From: Bordetella parapertussis
GTDB lineage: Bacteria > Pseudomonadota > Gammaproteobacteria > Burkholderiales > Burkholderiaceae_C
Length of the DNA stretch: 8,616 nt
Direction: 5' to 3'
Assembly (NCBI GenBank): GCA_945873925.1
Contig: CAMCES010000061.1
Span: 1 to 8,616 of the forward strand
Shown here in pieces: positions 1-7,270 of this stretch. The notes under the pieces were generated by a model. That model worked only from the letters and a program-made list of their open reading frames with translations. It made no database searches and was not told the DNA's origin. A program made the position numbers and the translations under genes. Every line of letters begins with the position of its first letter. Position 1 is the first letter of the stretch.

Positions 1-449
1 CCTACGGTCTTGAAACCGTGCGTCGCATCCAGCTTGAGCACAATGGTTTCCCCCAAGAACGGCAATGTCACACCATCGCGCCATTGGATGATGCTGGCTT
101 GCATCTGCCGCTGACGTGCTTGCATTTCCAACAACTGGTGCAAGATCCAGTCTGTTTTTTCAAGCAAGAACGCCTCGATCACGCCAATGCCGACCCAGCG
201 TGGGGCACGCACATCCAGGCCGTCTGGTCCGACCGACATGCCAATGGTTTTTCGCGGACTTCGTTTTAAACAATAGGCCACCGAGCTTGCGCCCAAGTGG
301 ATGCCGCGGTTGGCATGTGGGTGCTGAAAATGGATGGCCGTCAATACCTCTGACAACGCCAGCAGCGGCTGCGCCGGCTCCGTGGGCACGGCCAGCGCAG
401 CTGGCTTGGGGTCCAACCAATCCAAGGCGAGTTGAACAAAGGCTTTCAT
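1..449 (-). CDS. YgjP-like (DUF45/M48-type) metallopeptidase, N-terminal 149 residues, cut by window edge
   Basis: This is the last visible gene of the minus-strand operon; its 3' part lies outside the window. It starts at ATG 447-449, which overlaps the plsC stop in an ATGA junction, so translation is probably coupled. The 149 visible codons have no stop. Residues 63-78 read RSPRKTIGMSVGPDGL, followed by DVRAPRW (79-85), EKTDWI (97-102) and LPFLGE (129-134). This pattern is typical of the N-terminal half of the YgjP/DUF45 family of predicted zinc metallopeptidases. The zinc-binding HExxH-type motif of the family would lie further downstream and cannot be checked here. The first 50 residues or so are a variable, proline- and alanine-rich lead. 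The physiological substrate of such proteins is not established. The family call is fairly secure; the catalytic claim is inferred from the family only. Confidence 0.85.
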   Translation of the reverse strand, partial: MKAFVQLALDWLDPKPAALAVPTEPAQPLLALSEVLTAIHFQHPHANRGIHLGASSVAYCLKRSPRKTIGMSVGPDGLDVRAPRWVGIGVIEAFLLEKTDWILHQLLEMQARQRQMQASIIQWRDGVTLPFLGETIVLKLDATHGFKTV

Positions 450-1195
450 AAGGTGTCTTGTTCGAGATAGGCCTGGGGATCTAAGCGGCGCATTTCCGAT
501 TCGATCCATTGCTGCACCTCGGCCATGAGCTCGTCCGGGTCGCGCCCGACGCTCTGAATCGGTTTGCCAATCGAGACGGTCACCAAGCCGGGGCGCTTGA
601 TGAAAGCTTTGCGGGGCCAGCACAGGCCAGAATTCACAGCGATCGGCACAACCGGCACACCGGCATCGATCGCCAACCGCGCTCCGCCGGATTTGTATTC
701 TCCAGTTTGCCCGCGCTCAATCCGAGTGCCTTCAGGGAACATGATGATCCAAACGCGCCGTTGCAGCAACGCACGGCCTTGTTGCGCCACTTTATGGAAA
801 GCCTGTTTGCGCAATCGGCGGTCGATATGGATCATGTCGAGACGGCCAATGGCCCAACCAAAAAAGGGCACATACAGCAGTTCTTTTTTAAAGACATAAG
901 CCAGGTCGCGCGGCATGATCACTGGCATCAAAAAAGTCTCGTATGTGGATTGGTGTTTGACCAACAACACCGCAGGCAGGTCACCGGCGGGCAAATTTGC
1001 TTCACCTTCGACCCGGTAACGGATACCCAAGATGGTCTTGGCGCCAACGATACTGAGCCACAACCAGAACCTGGCCAGCCTGTAGAGGCGATGGCCACTG
1101 GCGCCCAAAACAGCGCTGAGCATCAGGTACAAAGCCACCGGGACGACCGTGACCAGCATCCACAGCAGATGCAGACAGGATCGAACAGCTGCCAT
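446..1195 (-). CDS. plsC: 1-acyl-sn-glycerol-3-phosphate acyltransferase (lysophosphatidic acid acyltransferase)
   Basis: This enzyme adds the second acyl chain to lysophosphatidic acid, giving phosphatidic acid for membrane phospholipids. The 249-residue product has a hydrophobic N-terminal segment (about 8-32) that should anchor it in the inner membrane. Acyltransferase motifs appear in order: KHQSTYETF (80-88, His81 with Glu86, an HX4E form of the usual HX4D), MIHIDRR (121-127), FPEGTR (153-158) and VPIAVNSG (183-190). The frame is open to a TTG at 1237, but I chose ATG 1195. It overlaps the gmhB stop as TGATG, and a good AAGGAG lies 11 nt upstream. The longer form would overlap gmhB by 43 nt. 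The gene ends in a 4-nt overlap with the metallopeptidase gene. The acyltransferase call is secure. The exact acyl acceptor is inferred, because related PlsC-like enzymes can act on other lysolipids. Confidence 0.92.
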   Translation of the reverse strand: MAAVRSCLHLLWMLVTVVPVALYLMLSAVLGASGHRLYRLARFWLWLSIVGAKTILGIRYRVEGEANLPAGDLPAVLLVKHQSTYETFLMPVIMPRDLAYVFKKELLYVPFFGWAIGRLDMIHIDRRLRKQAFHKVAQQGRALLQRRVWIIMFPEGTRIERGQTGEYKSGGARLAIDAGVPVVPIAVNSGLCWPRKAFIKRPGLVTVSIGKPIQSVGRDPDELMAEVQQWIESEMRRLDPQAYLEQDTL

Positions 1196-1773
1196 CAAGC
1201 GCCGAACTCCTTGGGGGACGATTCGCTGATCAACCAATCGGCAAACGCAGACAAGTCTTTGTGTACCCGTGTTGTCGCAGGAAACTCTCTTGGCAGTGCA
1301 TGGCCAGTCAATCCCTGGCTCTTACCGGTTTGCACCAAATGGGTTTGACAGCCCCAGGCCGCAGCAGCTTGTGCATCACGCAAGCTGTCTCCAACGGCAT
1401 GCACATCGGCCACCTGCACACCAAAACGCTCACCAATTTGTTTGAACATACCCGGCTGCGGTTTGCGGCATTGACACTGCTCATCTGGCGTGTGCGGGCA
1501 ATAAAAAATCGCATCTACCCGACCACCGGCTTTGGACAGCAGTTTGTTGAGCTTGTCATGCATTTGGTTGAGGGTGGCCACATCAAACAAGCCGCGTCCC
1601 AAGCCTGACTGGTTGCTGGCAATCACCACGTGCCAGCCAGCATGGTGCAGCCGGGCCATGGCATCAATGGCGCCCGGCAAGGGTATCCACTCATCAACCG
1701 TCTTGACATAGTCATCGCTGTCTTGGTTGATGGTGCCATCACGGTCGAGGATGACAAGTTTGGTGTGCATCAT
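1195..1773 (-). CDS. gmhB: D-glycero-beta-D-manno-heptose-1,7-bisphosphate 7-phosphatase
   Basis: This HAD-family phosphatase removes the C7 phosphate of heptose 1,7-bisphosphate in the cytoplasm, on the way to ADP-heptose for the LPS inner core. The 192-residue product carries HAD motif I as LDRDGTI (9-15, nucleophile Asp10 and Asp12), motif II in SNQSGLGRG (53-61), Lys104 in CRKP, and the GDS..D acidic motif (128-133). A zinc-site loop CPHTPDEQCQC (92-102) gives the Cys-x-His-x5-Cys-x-Cys pattern that marks GmhB among HAD phosphatases. Two adjacent ATG codons (1773 and 1770) are possible starts. The first lies 3 nt after the glyS stop, with no clear Shine-Dalgarno sequence, so it probably relies on coupling. 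The stop overlaps the plsC ATG by one base. Length fits the family. The anomer preference (beta for LPS) is inferred from the Gram-negative context. Confidence 0.93.
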   Translation of the reverse strand: MMHTKLVILDRDGTINQDSDDYVKTVDEWIPLPGAIDAMARLHHAGWHVVIASNQSGLGRGLFDVATLNQMHDKLNKLLSKAGGRVDAIFYCPHTPDEQCQCRKPQPGMFKQIGERFGVQVADVHAVGDSLRDAQAAAAWGCQTHLVQTGKSQGLTGHALPREFPATTRVHKDLSAFADWLISESSPKEFGA

Positions 1774-1776
1774 GGT

Positions 1777-3900
1777 TTAGGCTGACAAACGAGACAGGTC
1801 GGCTACCTGGTTCATGGCCAGGTGCAATGACTTCAACAAACCTTGTCGATTCAAACGCAAATCGGCTTCTTCGGTGTTGACCATGACATCCTCAAAAAAT
1901 GCATCAACCGGTTCACGCAAGGCAGCCAAGGTTTGCAAACTTGCGGTGTAGTCGCCTGCTTCGAACTGGGCTTGCGATGAGGGCAACAACTTTTGCATGG
2001 CGTTGAAGAGTTGGGTCTCGGCCTGCACTTTGAACAGCACCGGATTGGCATGGGGATCGACTTGCCCGGATTTTTTCAAGATGTTGCCAATCCGCTTGTT
2101 GGCAGCTGCCAGGGATGCAGCTTCAGGCAAAGCGGCAAATGCGCGCACGGCCAACAAACGCTGCCTGACCTCATCGAGCCTCTGAGGATGCAAGGCCAAC
2201 ACAGCATCCACCTCTTGCGCTGAGTACAACTGGTCACGCAAGCTGACAGCCATGCGGTCATGGATGAACGCGGTCAAGGCTGGTGCGACTGGCTCAATCT
2301 GGTCGCCAAACACCTCGTGTGCGTGGGCCAGCAGTTCATTCAGGGCAATTTCCAAACCACCTTCGGTGAGTATGCGCAAAACGCCCAACGCATGCCTGCG
2401 CAATGCAAAAGGGTCTTTGTCGCCGGTAGGCAAGTTGCCAATACCAAACATGCCCACCAGGGTTTCAAGTTTGTCAGCCAGTGCCACCACCATTCCCACC
2501 GGATTGCGTGGCAGTTCATCACCGGCAAAACGTGGCTTGTAATGGTCTTCAATCGCGATCGCCACGTCCTCGCCTAAGCCATCATGGCGAGCATAGTAAG
2601 CGCCCATGGTGCCCTGCAGATCTGGGAATTCTCCAACCATGTCGGTCAATAAATCGGTTTTGGCCAACTTGGCTGCAGTGTCCACAGCGGCTTGAAACAC
2701 CGGGTCTTTGCCCTGCGCAATCAAGTCGGTGATGCGTTGCGCAAGCAAGCTGACACGTTGACTGCGTTCACCTTGGGTACCCAATTGGTTGTGATAGACC
2801 ACTTTGCCTAGCCCCTCAACCCGCGAGGCAAGTGTTTTTTTGCGGTCTTGGTCAAAGAAAAACTGGGCATCGGCCAAGCGCGGCCGCACCACACGTTCAT
2901 TGCCCTGGATGACGGCACTGGGGTCTTCTGGGCTGATGTTGCTCACCACCAAAAAACGGTTGCTCAATTGGCCTGACGCGTCGAGCAAAGGGAAGTATTT
3001 TTGATTCGCCTTCATCGTGAGAATCAAGCATTCTTGTGGCACCTGCAAAAAAACCGGGTCAAACTGACAGACCAACACATTCGGTCTCTCAACCAAGGCA
3101 GTGACCTCGTCCAACAAATCCTCATCTTCGATTGGCTTGACACCTGCGCCCAGTTGTTGCGCTGCGCCCAGCAGTTGTTTGGCAATGCTGTCTCGCCGCG
3201 TTTGAAAACTGGCGATCACACAACCGTCTCTAAGCAAAGCCTCTGCGTATTCGTCAGCATGTTTAAACACCACTGGGGAAACCTTGGCTTCAAACCGATG
3301 ACCATGCGTGCTTTGACCTGCAAACAAACCCAGCACCGAAACAGGCACGACCTGGTCACCGTGCAATGCCACCAAGCCGTGGGCGGGCCGCACAAAGCTG
3401 ACACTGTCCCAACCTGGCAGGGCGGTATCGGTCATCAGCTGATAGGTCATGGACTTGGCGATCGGCAGTTTGCCCAAGCTCATCAGCAAGGCGGCTTGCA
3501 AAGCCTGCGCCAAGGTCTGCCCTTGAACCAGTTGGTCCACAAACAAAGTCGCGGCTTTGCCATCTGTTTTTTCATGCAGTTTCGCCACGTCTTGTGCGCC
3601 CAGGCCCAGGCTGTGGAGTTTTTTCAGCAAAGCAGGCGTGGCTTGACCCTGCGCATCCAAACCGACAGACACTGGCATGAGTTTTTGCGTGACATGTTGA
3701 TCCGCTGCTTTTTCTGCCACATCAGTGATATGAACCGCCATTCGGCGAGGGGTTGCAAACATCTGTGTTTGGCTGTTGTTTTGCAGCAGACCACTGTCTT
3801 GCAAACCCTTGGCGATGCCATCGGCAAAGGCCTGCCCCAGTTTGCGCAAGGACTTGGGCGGCAATTCCTCGACAAAGAGTTCGAGCAGGAGGTTTTTCAT
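1777..3900 (-). CDS. glyS: Glycine--tRNA ligase, beta subunit
   Basis: This is the beta subunit of the bacterial heterotetrameric (alpha2beta2) class II glycyl-tRNA synthetase, which binds and helps charge tRNA-Gly in the cytoplasm. The 707-residue product starts MKNLLLELFVEELPP, the standard GlyS N-terminus. Family blocks are present in order: ATPRRMAV (49-56), VRPAHGLVALHG (170-181), MKANQKYFPL (296-305), VVRPRLADAQFFFDQD (337-352), MVGEFPDLQGTMGAYYA (421-437) and DPFALRRHALG (496-506). A DALR-type anticodon-binding region follows at about 575-690. The frame extends upstream to an ATG at 3930, but ATG 3900 is preferred. It overlaps the glyQ stop as ATGA, has AAGGCGG upstream, and gives the conserved N-terminus. 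The length is normal and there is no sign of damage. The call is secure. Confidence 0.97.
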   Translation of the reverse strand: MKNLLLELFVEELPPKSLRKLGQAFADGIAKGLQDSGLLQNNSQTQMFATPRRMAVHITDVAEKAADQHVTQKLMPVSVGLDAQGQATPALLKKLHSLGLGAQDVAKLHEKTDGKAATLFVDQLVQGQTLAQALQAALLMSLGKLPIAKSMTYQLMTDTALPGWDSVSFVRPAHGLVALHGDQVVPVSVLGLFAGQSTHGHRFEAKVSPVVFKHADEYAEALLRDGCVIASFQTRRDSIAKQLLGAAQQLGAGVKPIEDEDLLDEVTALVERPNVLVCQFDPVFLQVPQECLILTMKANQKYFPLLDASGQLSNRFLVVSNISPEDPSAVIQGNERVVRPRLADAQFFFDQDRKKTLASRVEGLGKVVYHNQLGTQGERSQRVSLLAQRITDLIAQGKDPVFQAAVDTAAKLAKTDLLTDMVGEFPDLQGTMGAYYARHDGLGEDVAIAIEDHYKPRFAGDELPRNPVGMVVALADKLETLVGMFGIGNLPTGDKDPFALRRHALGVLRILTEGGLEIALNELLAHAHEVFGDQIEPVAPALTAFIHDRMAVSLRDQLYSAQEVDAVLALHPQRLDEVRQRLLAVRAFAALPEAASLAAANKRIGNILKKSGQVDPHANPVLFKVQAETQLFNAMQKLLPSSQAQFEAGDYTASLQTLAALREPVDAFFEDVMVNTEEADLRLNRQGLLKSLHLAMNQVADLSRLSA

Positions 3901-4799
3901 GCTGCCGCCTTGGTCATCTGAGCCAACCATTTGGGAGGAGCCATCGGAAAGCCCAAACGCTCTCGACTTTGCAAATAACTTTGCGCGACGCTGCGAGCGA
4001 GGTTGCGGATTTTGCCAATGTAGGCGGCACGTTCGGTCACACTGATCGCGCCGCGCGCATCGAGCAAATTGAAAGTGTGCGCCGCTTTGAGTACCTGCTC
4101 ATAAGCTGGCAAGGCCAATTCATTGGCCATCAAATGCTTGGCTTGGGTTTCATGGGCATTGAAAGCGTGAAACAAAAAAGCCATGTCGCTGTGTTCAAAG
4201 TTATAGGCCGATTGCTCTTTTTCATTTTGCAGGTAGACATCGCCATAGCTCATGGTGTCGGTCCATTGCAAGTCGTAGACATTGTCAACACCTTGCAGGT
4301 ACATCGCCAAGCGCTCTAAGCCATAGGTGATTTCACCAGTGACAGGCCGGCAGTCGATGCCGCCGACTTGCTGGAAATATGTGAATTGGGTCACCTCCAT
4401 GCCATTGAGCCACACCTCCCAGCCCAAACCCCAGGCGCCCAAGGTGGGATTCTCCCAGTCGTCTTCCACAAAGCGGATGTCGTTTTGCCTCAGGTCAAAA
4501 CCCAGTGCTTTCAAGGAGCCCAGGTACAAGTCCAAAATATCTGCAGGCGCAGGTTTGAGCACCACCTGGTATTGGTAGTAGTGCTGCAAACGGTTGGGGT
4601 TTTCACCGTAACGACCATCCTTGGGTCTGCGTGAGGGCTGAACATAGGCGGCCTTCCAAGGTTCGGGGCCGATGGCGCGTAAAAAAGTTGCGGTGTGCGA
4701 TGTACCTGCACCGACCTCCATGTCATAGGGTTGCAGCAATGCGCATCCTTGCGCATCCCAGTACTGTTGCAGTTGCAAAATGATTTTTTGAAATGTCAT
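3897..4799 (-). CDS. glyQ: Glycine--tRNA ligase, alpha subunit
   Basis: This is the alpha subunit of the heterotetrameric glycyl-tRNA synthetase. It holds the class II catalytic core that activates glycine with ATP and works only together with GlyS, encoded directly downstream. The 300-residue product is the usual family length and highly conserved: QYWDAQGCALLQPYDMEVGA (12-31), GPEPWKAAYVQPSRRPKDGR (44-63), RLQHYYQYQVVLKP (70-83), GWEVWLNGMEVTQFTYFQQV (126-145) and EITYGLERLAMY (156-167). The start is ATG 4799. An in-frame TAA at 4809-4811, which is the lnt stop, leaves no other start upstream. The lnt stop is 9 nt away, and the gene ends in a 4-nt ATGA overlap with glyS, which fits the need for matched amounts of the two subunits. 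No T-box or other leader is visible, as expected for this group. The call is secure. Confidence 0.98.
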   Translation of the reverse strand: MTFQKIILQLQQYWDAQGCALLQPYDMEVGAGTSHTATFLRAIGPEPWKAAYVQPSRRPKDGRYGENPNRLQHYYQYQVVLKPAPADILDLYLGSLKALGFDLRQNDIRFVEDDWENPTLGAWGLGWEVWLNGMEVTQFTYFQQVGGIDCRPVTGEITYGLERLAMYLQGVDNVYDLQWTDTMSYGDVYLQNEKEQSAYNFEHSDMAFLFHAFNAHETQAKHLMANELALPAYEQVLKAAHTFNLLDARGAISVTERAAYIGKIRNLARSVAQSYLQSRERLGFPMAPPKWLAQMTKAAA

Positions 4800-4808
4800 T
4801 CGCTCATT

Positions 4809-6335
4809 TTACTTATCGCCTACTTCGCCCTTGATTTTGCGACCTCGCCAGCTGTGTGCTGACACCGCAAGCATGATGCCCAGGCAAATCAGCCACAACG
4901 GCTTGAGCCCCCAATGACCTGCCCAGTAGGCAAAAGGTGTGACCACGCCGGGTTGGGCTGCCACCTCGCCATACAAAATGCCTTGGGTGTAGGGTGGCAA
5001 TTGGTGTGTGATGACACCATGTGCATTGATGATGGCAGTACCGCCTGAATTGGTGGCTCGGATACTGGGCGTTTTAAACTCCAGGCTTCTCATGCGGGCA
5101 ATGTTGAGGTGTTGCCGGACCACCACCGTGTCTCCAAACCATGCAATGTTGCTGATATTGACCAACACCGTTGGAATGCCTTCGGGATGGCTGACAAACC
5201 GTTTGGCCAGTTCTTCGCCAAACAAATCCTCATAGCAAATATTGACCGCCAATCGATTGCCTTTCCAGGCAAAGGCTGGCGCATCCTGCGGACCTCGGTT
5301 GAAGTCTGCGAAACCCAGCTTGAGCATGTTGGTAAACCAACGCATAGATGCAGGGGTGAATTCACCAAACGGGACCAAGTGGTGCTTGTCGTACTGCGTT
5401 GTTCCCCCGTCCATGCCCAAACCTATCGCTGAATTGCCATAGCCGTTGACACCATCTCGTGTTGGGATGCCGATGATGGCCGCTTGCTCGCCCGACTGGA
5501 ATTTCTCTGTCAGGTCCTCCCATGTTTTGCCTGGCAGTTCAGATTTGAAATAGGGAATCGCTGTCTCTGGAAGCACGGACAGTTGGGTATGGCTTGACTG
5601 TAAACCCTGCTTGTACCATTCAATCGCTTGTTGACGCGCTGCTGTAAATTTTTCATTTTGTGCAATGTTTCCCTGCAGCAATGCAACGCTCAGGCCAGGA
5701 ACGTTCTCCGGCACCGGCATGCTCACTGGCAAGGCAACTGTAAAGCCCAAGATCGCGATTCGCCGGATGTGTTTATCTCCACTCATCCAGGCGGCTACTG
5801 TCACGGCCGATACCCATGCAGCTGCAAAGCCCACACCATAGACCCCGGTGTACGAAGACAAACCCGATAGCAGACCGTCGACATGGGCATAACCCACGGC
5901 TGCCCAGGGGAATCCAGTGAACCATTGGGCTCTGGCCATTTCAGCTGCTGTCCAAGCAGCAGCAAACATCAATGCCTGCAGCATGGGCGGCAGCGCTGAT
6001 CGGCTCCATGCGTACAACTTGACGGCGCACGCATAGTAAAGCGATAAGCCGCCGCAAAGCAAAAAAATGGCCAACACGGACAACACAGCGGGCAGTTGAC
6101 CGAATTGATGCAATGCGATGAACAACCACCAGACGCTGGCGCACAACCAGGTGGTTGCGTACAACCAGGTTGTGCGAAATGCATGCTTGTTTTGGGTGAT
6201 CCGAAGCAATCCCATCATGCTCGTGATTTGGAGCAGAGGAGAAACTGCGCCATCGACTGGATAACTCAATGCCATGGCCTGCATTCCACCCAATCCGATG
6301 GCCAAGGCATACAGCTGATAGTTTGGCAAGGCCAC
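4809..6335 (-). CDS. lnt: Apolipoprotein N-acyltransferase
   Basis: Lnt transfers a third acyl chain from a phospholipid to the N-terminal cysteine of apolipoproteins, the last step of lipoprotein maturation, at the periplasmic face of the inner membrane. The 508-residue product starts with several hydrophobic helices (about 5-205), followed by a nitrilase-like domain (about 214-460) and a last membrane helix (about 473-493). The catalytic triad is visible: Glu257 in LPETAIP, Lys317 in YDKHHLVPFGE and Cys367 in NICYED. NISNIAWFGDT (393-403) is also a family block. The start is GTG 6333-6335, 8 nt after the corC stop, without a clear Shine-Dalgarno sequence. The next ATG (residue 18) would cut the first helix, so GTG is preferred. 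The corC-lnt pairing is widely conserved in proteobacteria. A hairpin-forming hexacodon repeat lies at residues 55-66. Confidence 0.96.
   Translation of the reverse strand: MALPNYQLYALAIGLGGMQAMALSYPVDGAVSPLLQITSMMGLLRITQNKHAFRTTWLYATTWLCASVWWLFIALHQFGQLPAVLSVLAIFLLCGGLSLYYACAVKLYAWSRSALPPMLQALMFAAAWTAAEMARAQWFTGFPWAAVGYAHVDGLLSGLSSYTGVYGVGFAAAWVSAVTVAAWMSGDKHIRRIAILGFTVALPVSMPVPENVPGLSVALLQGNIAQNEKFTAARQQAIEWYKQGLQSSHTQLSVLPETAIPYFKSELPGKTWEDLTEKFQSGEQAAIIGIPTRDGVNGYGNSAIGLGMDGGTTQYDKHHLVPFGEFTPASMRWFTNMLKLGFADFNRGPQDAPAFAWKGNRLAVNICYEDLFGEELAKRFVSHPEGIPTVLVNISNIAWFGDTVVVRQHLNIARMRSLEFKTPSIRATNSGGTAIINAHGVITHQLPPYTQGILYGEVAAQPGVVTPFAYWAGHWGLKPLWLICLGIMLAVSAHSWRGRKIKGEVGDK
6140..6176 (-). repeat. 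Hairpin formed by an imperfect six-codon tandem repeat inside lnt
   Basis: Codons 55-60 and 61-66 of lnt (TTWLYA then TTWLCA) are an 18-base tandem repeat matching at 15 of 18 positions. The same stretch folds on itself. The outer 9-bp stem pairs 6140-6148 (CGCACAACC) with 6168-6176. A 3-base bulge (6149-6151) follows, then an inner 6-bp stem 6152-6157 with 6162-6167 around the loop CGTA. All of these matches were read directly. Alignment by eye to the usual Lnt helix shows no extra residues, so this is probably a chance product of codon choice in a helix, not an insertion. Any effect on the mRNA is speculative. Confidence 0.6.
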
Positions 6336-6343
6336 TGGTTTAA

Positions 6344-7210
6344 TCAGGTTTTGAGTTTTTTAACCCTGTACCATTTCACCGAACCCCCTTTGACATGCAT
6401 GACTTCAAACCGATAACCCTGCATATCCCGGTGTTCACCTTTTTGGGGGACGCGGCCCATTTCGTGCGCAATCAAGCCGCCAATCGTGTCGAAGCTTTCC
6501 TCATCCACCTCGGTGGTCAACTCAATCTCAAAGCGCTGGTTGATCGCATCGATGCCGGTGTGTCCAGCCACCCGAAAGCTGTTGTCAACCAAGCTGTAAA
6601 TATCACCTTGGTCTGTTTCAGTGTCGAACTCGTCTTCGATTTCACCCACGATCTCTTCCAGGATATCTTCAAATGTGACCAAGCCAGCAATACGCCCAAA
6701 TTCATCCACCACCATCGCCATGTGATTCCTGTTGCGCTTGAAATCACGCAACAAGTCAATCAGTTTCTTGCTTTCAGGCACAAACACAGCGGTGCGAAGC
6801 AATATTTTGATGTTCAATTCCGGCGCCCGCTGAAATTTCAGCAAGTCTTTGGCCATCAATACCCCGATGATGCTTTCTTTGTCGTTTTCATAGACTGGGT
6901 ACCGCGAGTGGCCAATGTCGATGACCTTGTCGAGCAACTCATCCATTTCCATGTGGATGTCGAGCATGTCCATGCGTGTTGCGGGCACCATGATGTCTGC
7001 CACCCGCATGTCCCCGATATTCAACACCCCTTCCAGCATGATTCGGCTCTCTGCACCGATAAAGTCCTTGATCTCGGCAGAGTCAATCAGATCGATCAGT
7101 TCCTCTTTGCTTTGGGGCTTGGCAAAGAAGTGGCCCATGATTTTTTTCCACAACGGCTGGAAAAAATGGTTTGTTTTGGTATGGGGTTGGTTTTCGTCCA
7201 CGCTTTTCAA
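6344..7210 (-). CDS. corC: CorC/YbeX family CBS-domain protein (HlyC/CorC family transporter)
   Basis: This soluble CorC/YbeX-type protein carries two CBS domains (about 72-130 and 137-193), an acidic linker (IVGEIEDEFDTETDQGD, 187-203) and a C-terminal CorC_HlyC domain (about 205-284). Family blocks include ESRIMLEGVL (54-63), DIMVPATRMDML (72-83), HSRYPVYEND (101-110) and VVDEFGRIAGLVTFEDILEE (167-186). CBS domains usually bind adenosyl nucleotides. The family has been tied to magnesium/cobalt efflux and, for YbeX, to ribosome-related functions; the exact role here is inferred. It lacks the DUF21 membrane domain, so it is the short form. The start is uncertain. The frame opens at TTG 7208-7210, GTG 7199-7201 is also possible, and the first ATG (7136-7138) would drop 24 residues of a lead that resembles relatives. 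An in-frame TAA upstream rules out longer forms. It is probably the first gene of the operon. Confidence 0.9.
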   Translation of the reverse strand: MKSVDENQPHTKTNHFFQPLWKKIMGHFFAKPQSKEELIDLIDSAEIKDFIGAESRIMLEGVLNIGDMRVADIMVPATRMDMLDIHMEMDELLDKVIDIGHSRYPVYENDKESIIGVLMAKDLLKFQRAPELNIKILLRTAVFVPESKKLIDLLRDFKRNRNHMAMVVDEFGRIAGLVTFEDILEEIVGEIEDEFDTETDQGDIYSLVDNSFRVAGHTGIDAINQRFEIELTTEVDEESFDTIGGLIAHEMGRVPQKGEHRDMQGYRFEVMHVKGGSVKWYRVKKLKT

Positions 7211-7270
7211 ACTAAACTGAGATTACCCAAGGATATCTTGTTTTACTGACAGTTACTTTTGTATCCCAAC
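7211..7270. promoter_or_regulatory. Divergent intergenic region, likely promoters for the corC operon and the hydrolase gene
   Basis: This is the only gap from which both the leftward seven-gene operon and the rightward hydrolase gene could be transcribed, so promoters are expected here by position. It is AT-richer than the flanking genes. A short inverted repeat CAAG-N5-CTTG lies at 7228-7240. I see no pair of -35 and -10 boxes good enough to name on either strand, and no strong Shine-Dalgarno sequence before either start. Promoters may also lie inside the 5' ends of the genes. Confidence 0.35.

Noticed and set aside
160..420. An 86-codon minus-strand frame inside the left-edge gene
   Set aside because: It is out of frame with the YgjP-like coding sequence, which starts at 449 and matches its family. 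The 86-codon product is Gly/Ala/Arg-rich and without motifs.
446..1237. Longer plsC form starting at TTG 1237
   Set aside because: It would overlap gmhB by 43 nt with a rare start, whereas ATG 1195 has AAGGAG upstream and a TGATG junction.
509..1348. A 279-codon plus-strand open frame opposite plsC and the end of gmhB
   Set aside because: It spans two real minus-strand genes and shows no domain or plausible start context.
3001..3921. A 306-codon plus-strand open frame opposite glyS
   Set aside because: It lies wholly antisense to the well-conserved glyS and the end of glyQ. Its product has no recognisable motif and a skewed, His/Gln-rich composition typical of a complementary-frame shadow.
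1777..3930. Longer glyS form starting at ATG 3930
   Set aside because: The extra ten residues are not typical of GlyS. ATG 3900 gives the conserved MKNLLLELFVEELPP start and an ATGA overlap with glyQ.
6395..7249. A 284-codon plus-strand open frame opposite corC
   Set aside because: It is antisense to the CBS-domain gene. Its His/Asp/Val-rich product is the mirror of corC codons, with no ribosome-binding site or domain.
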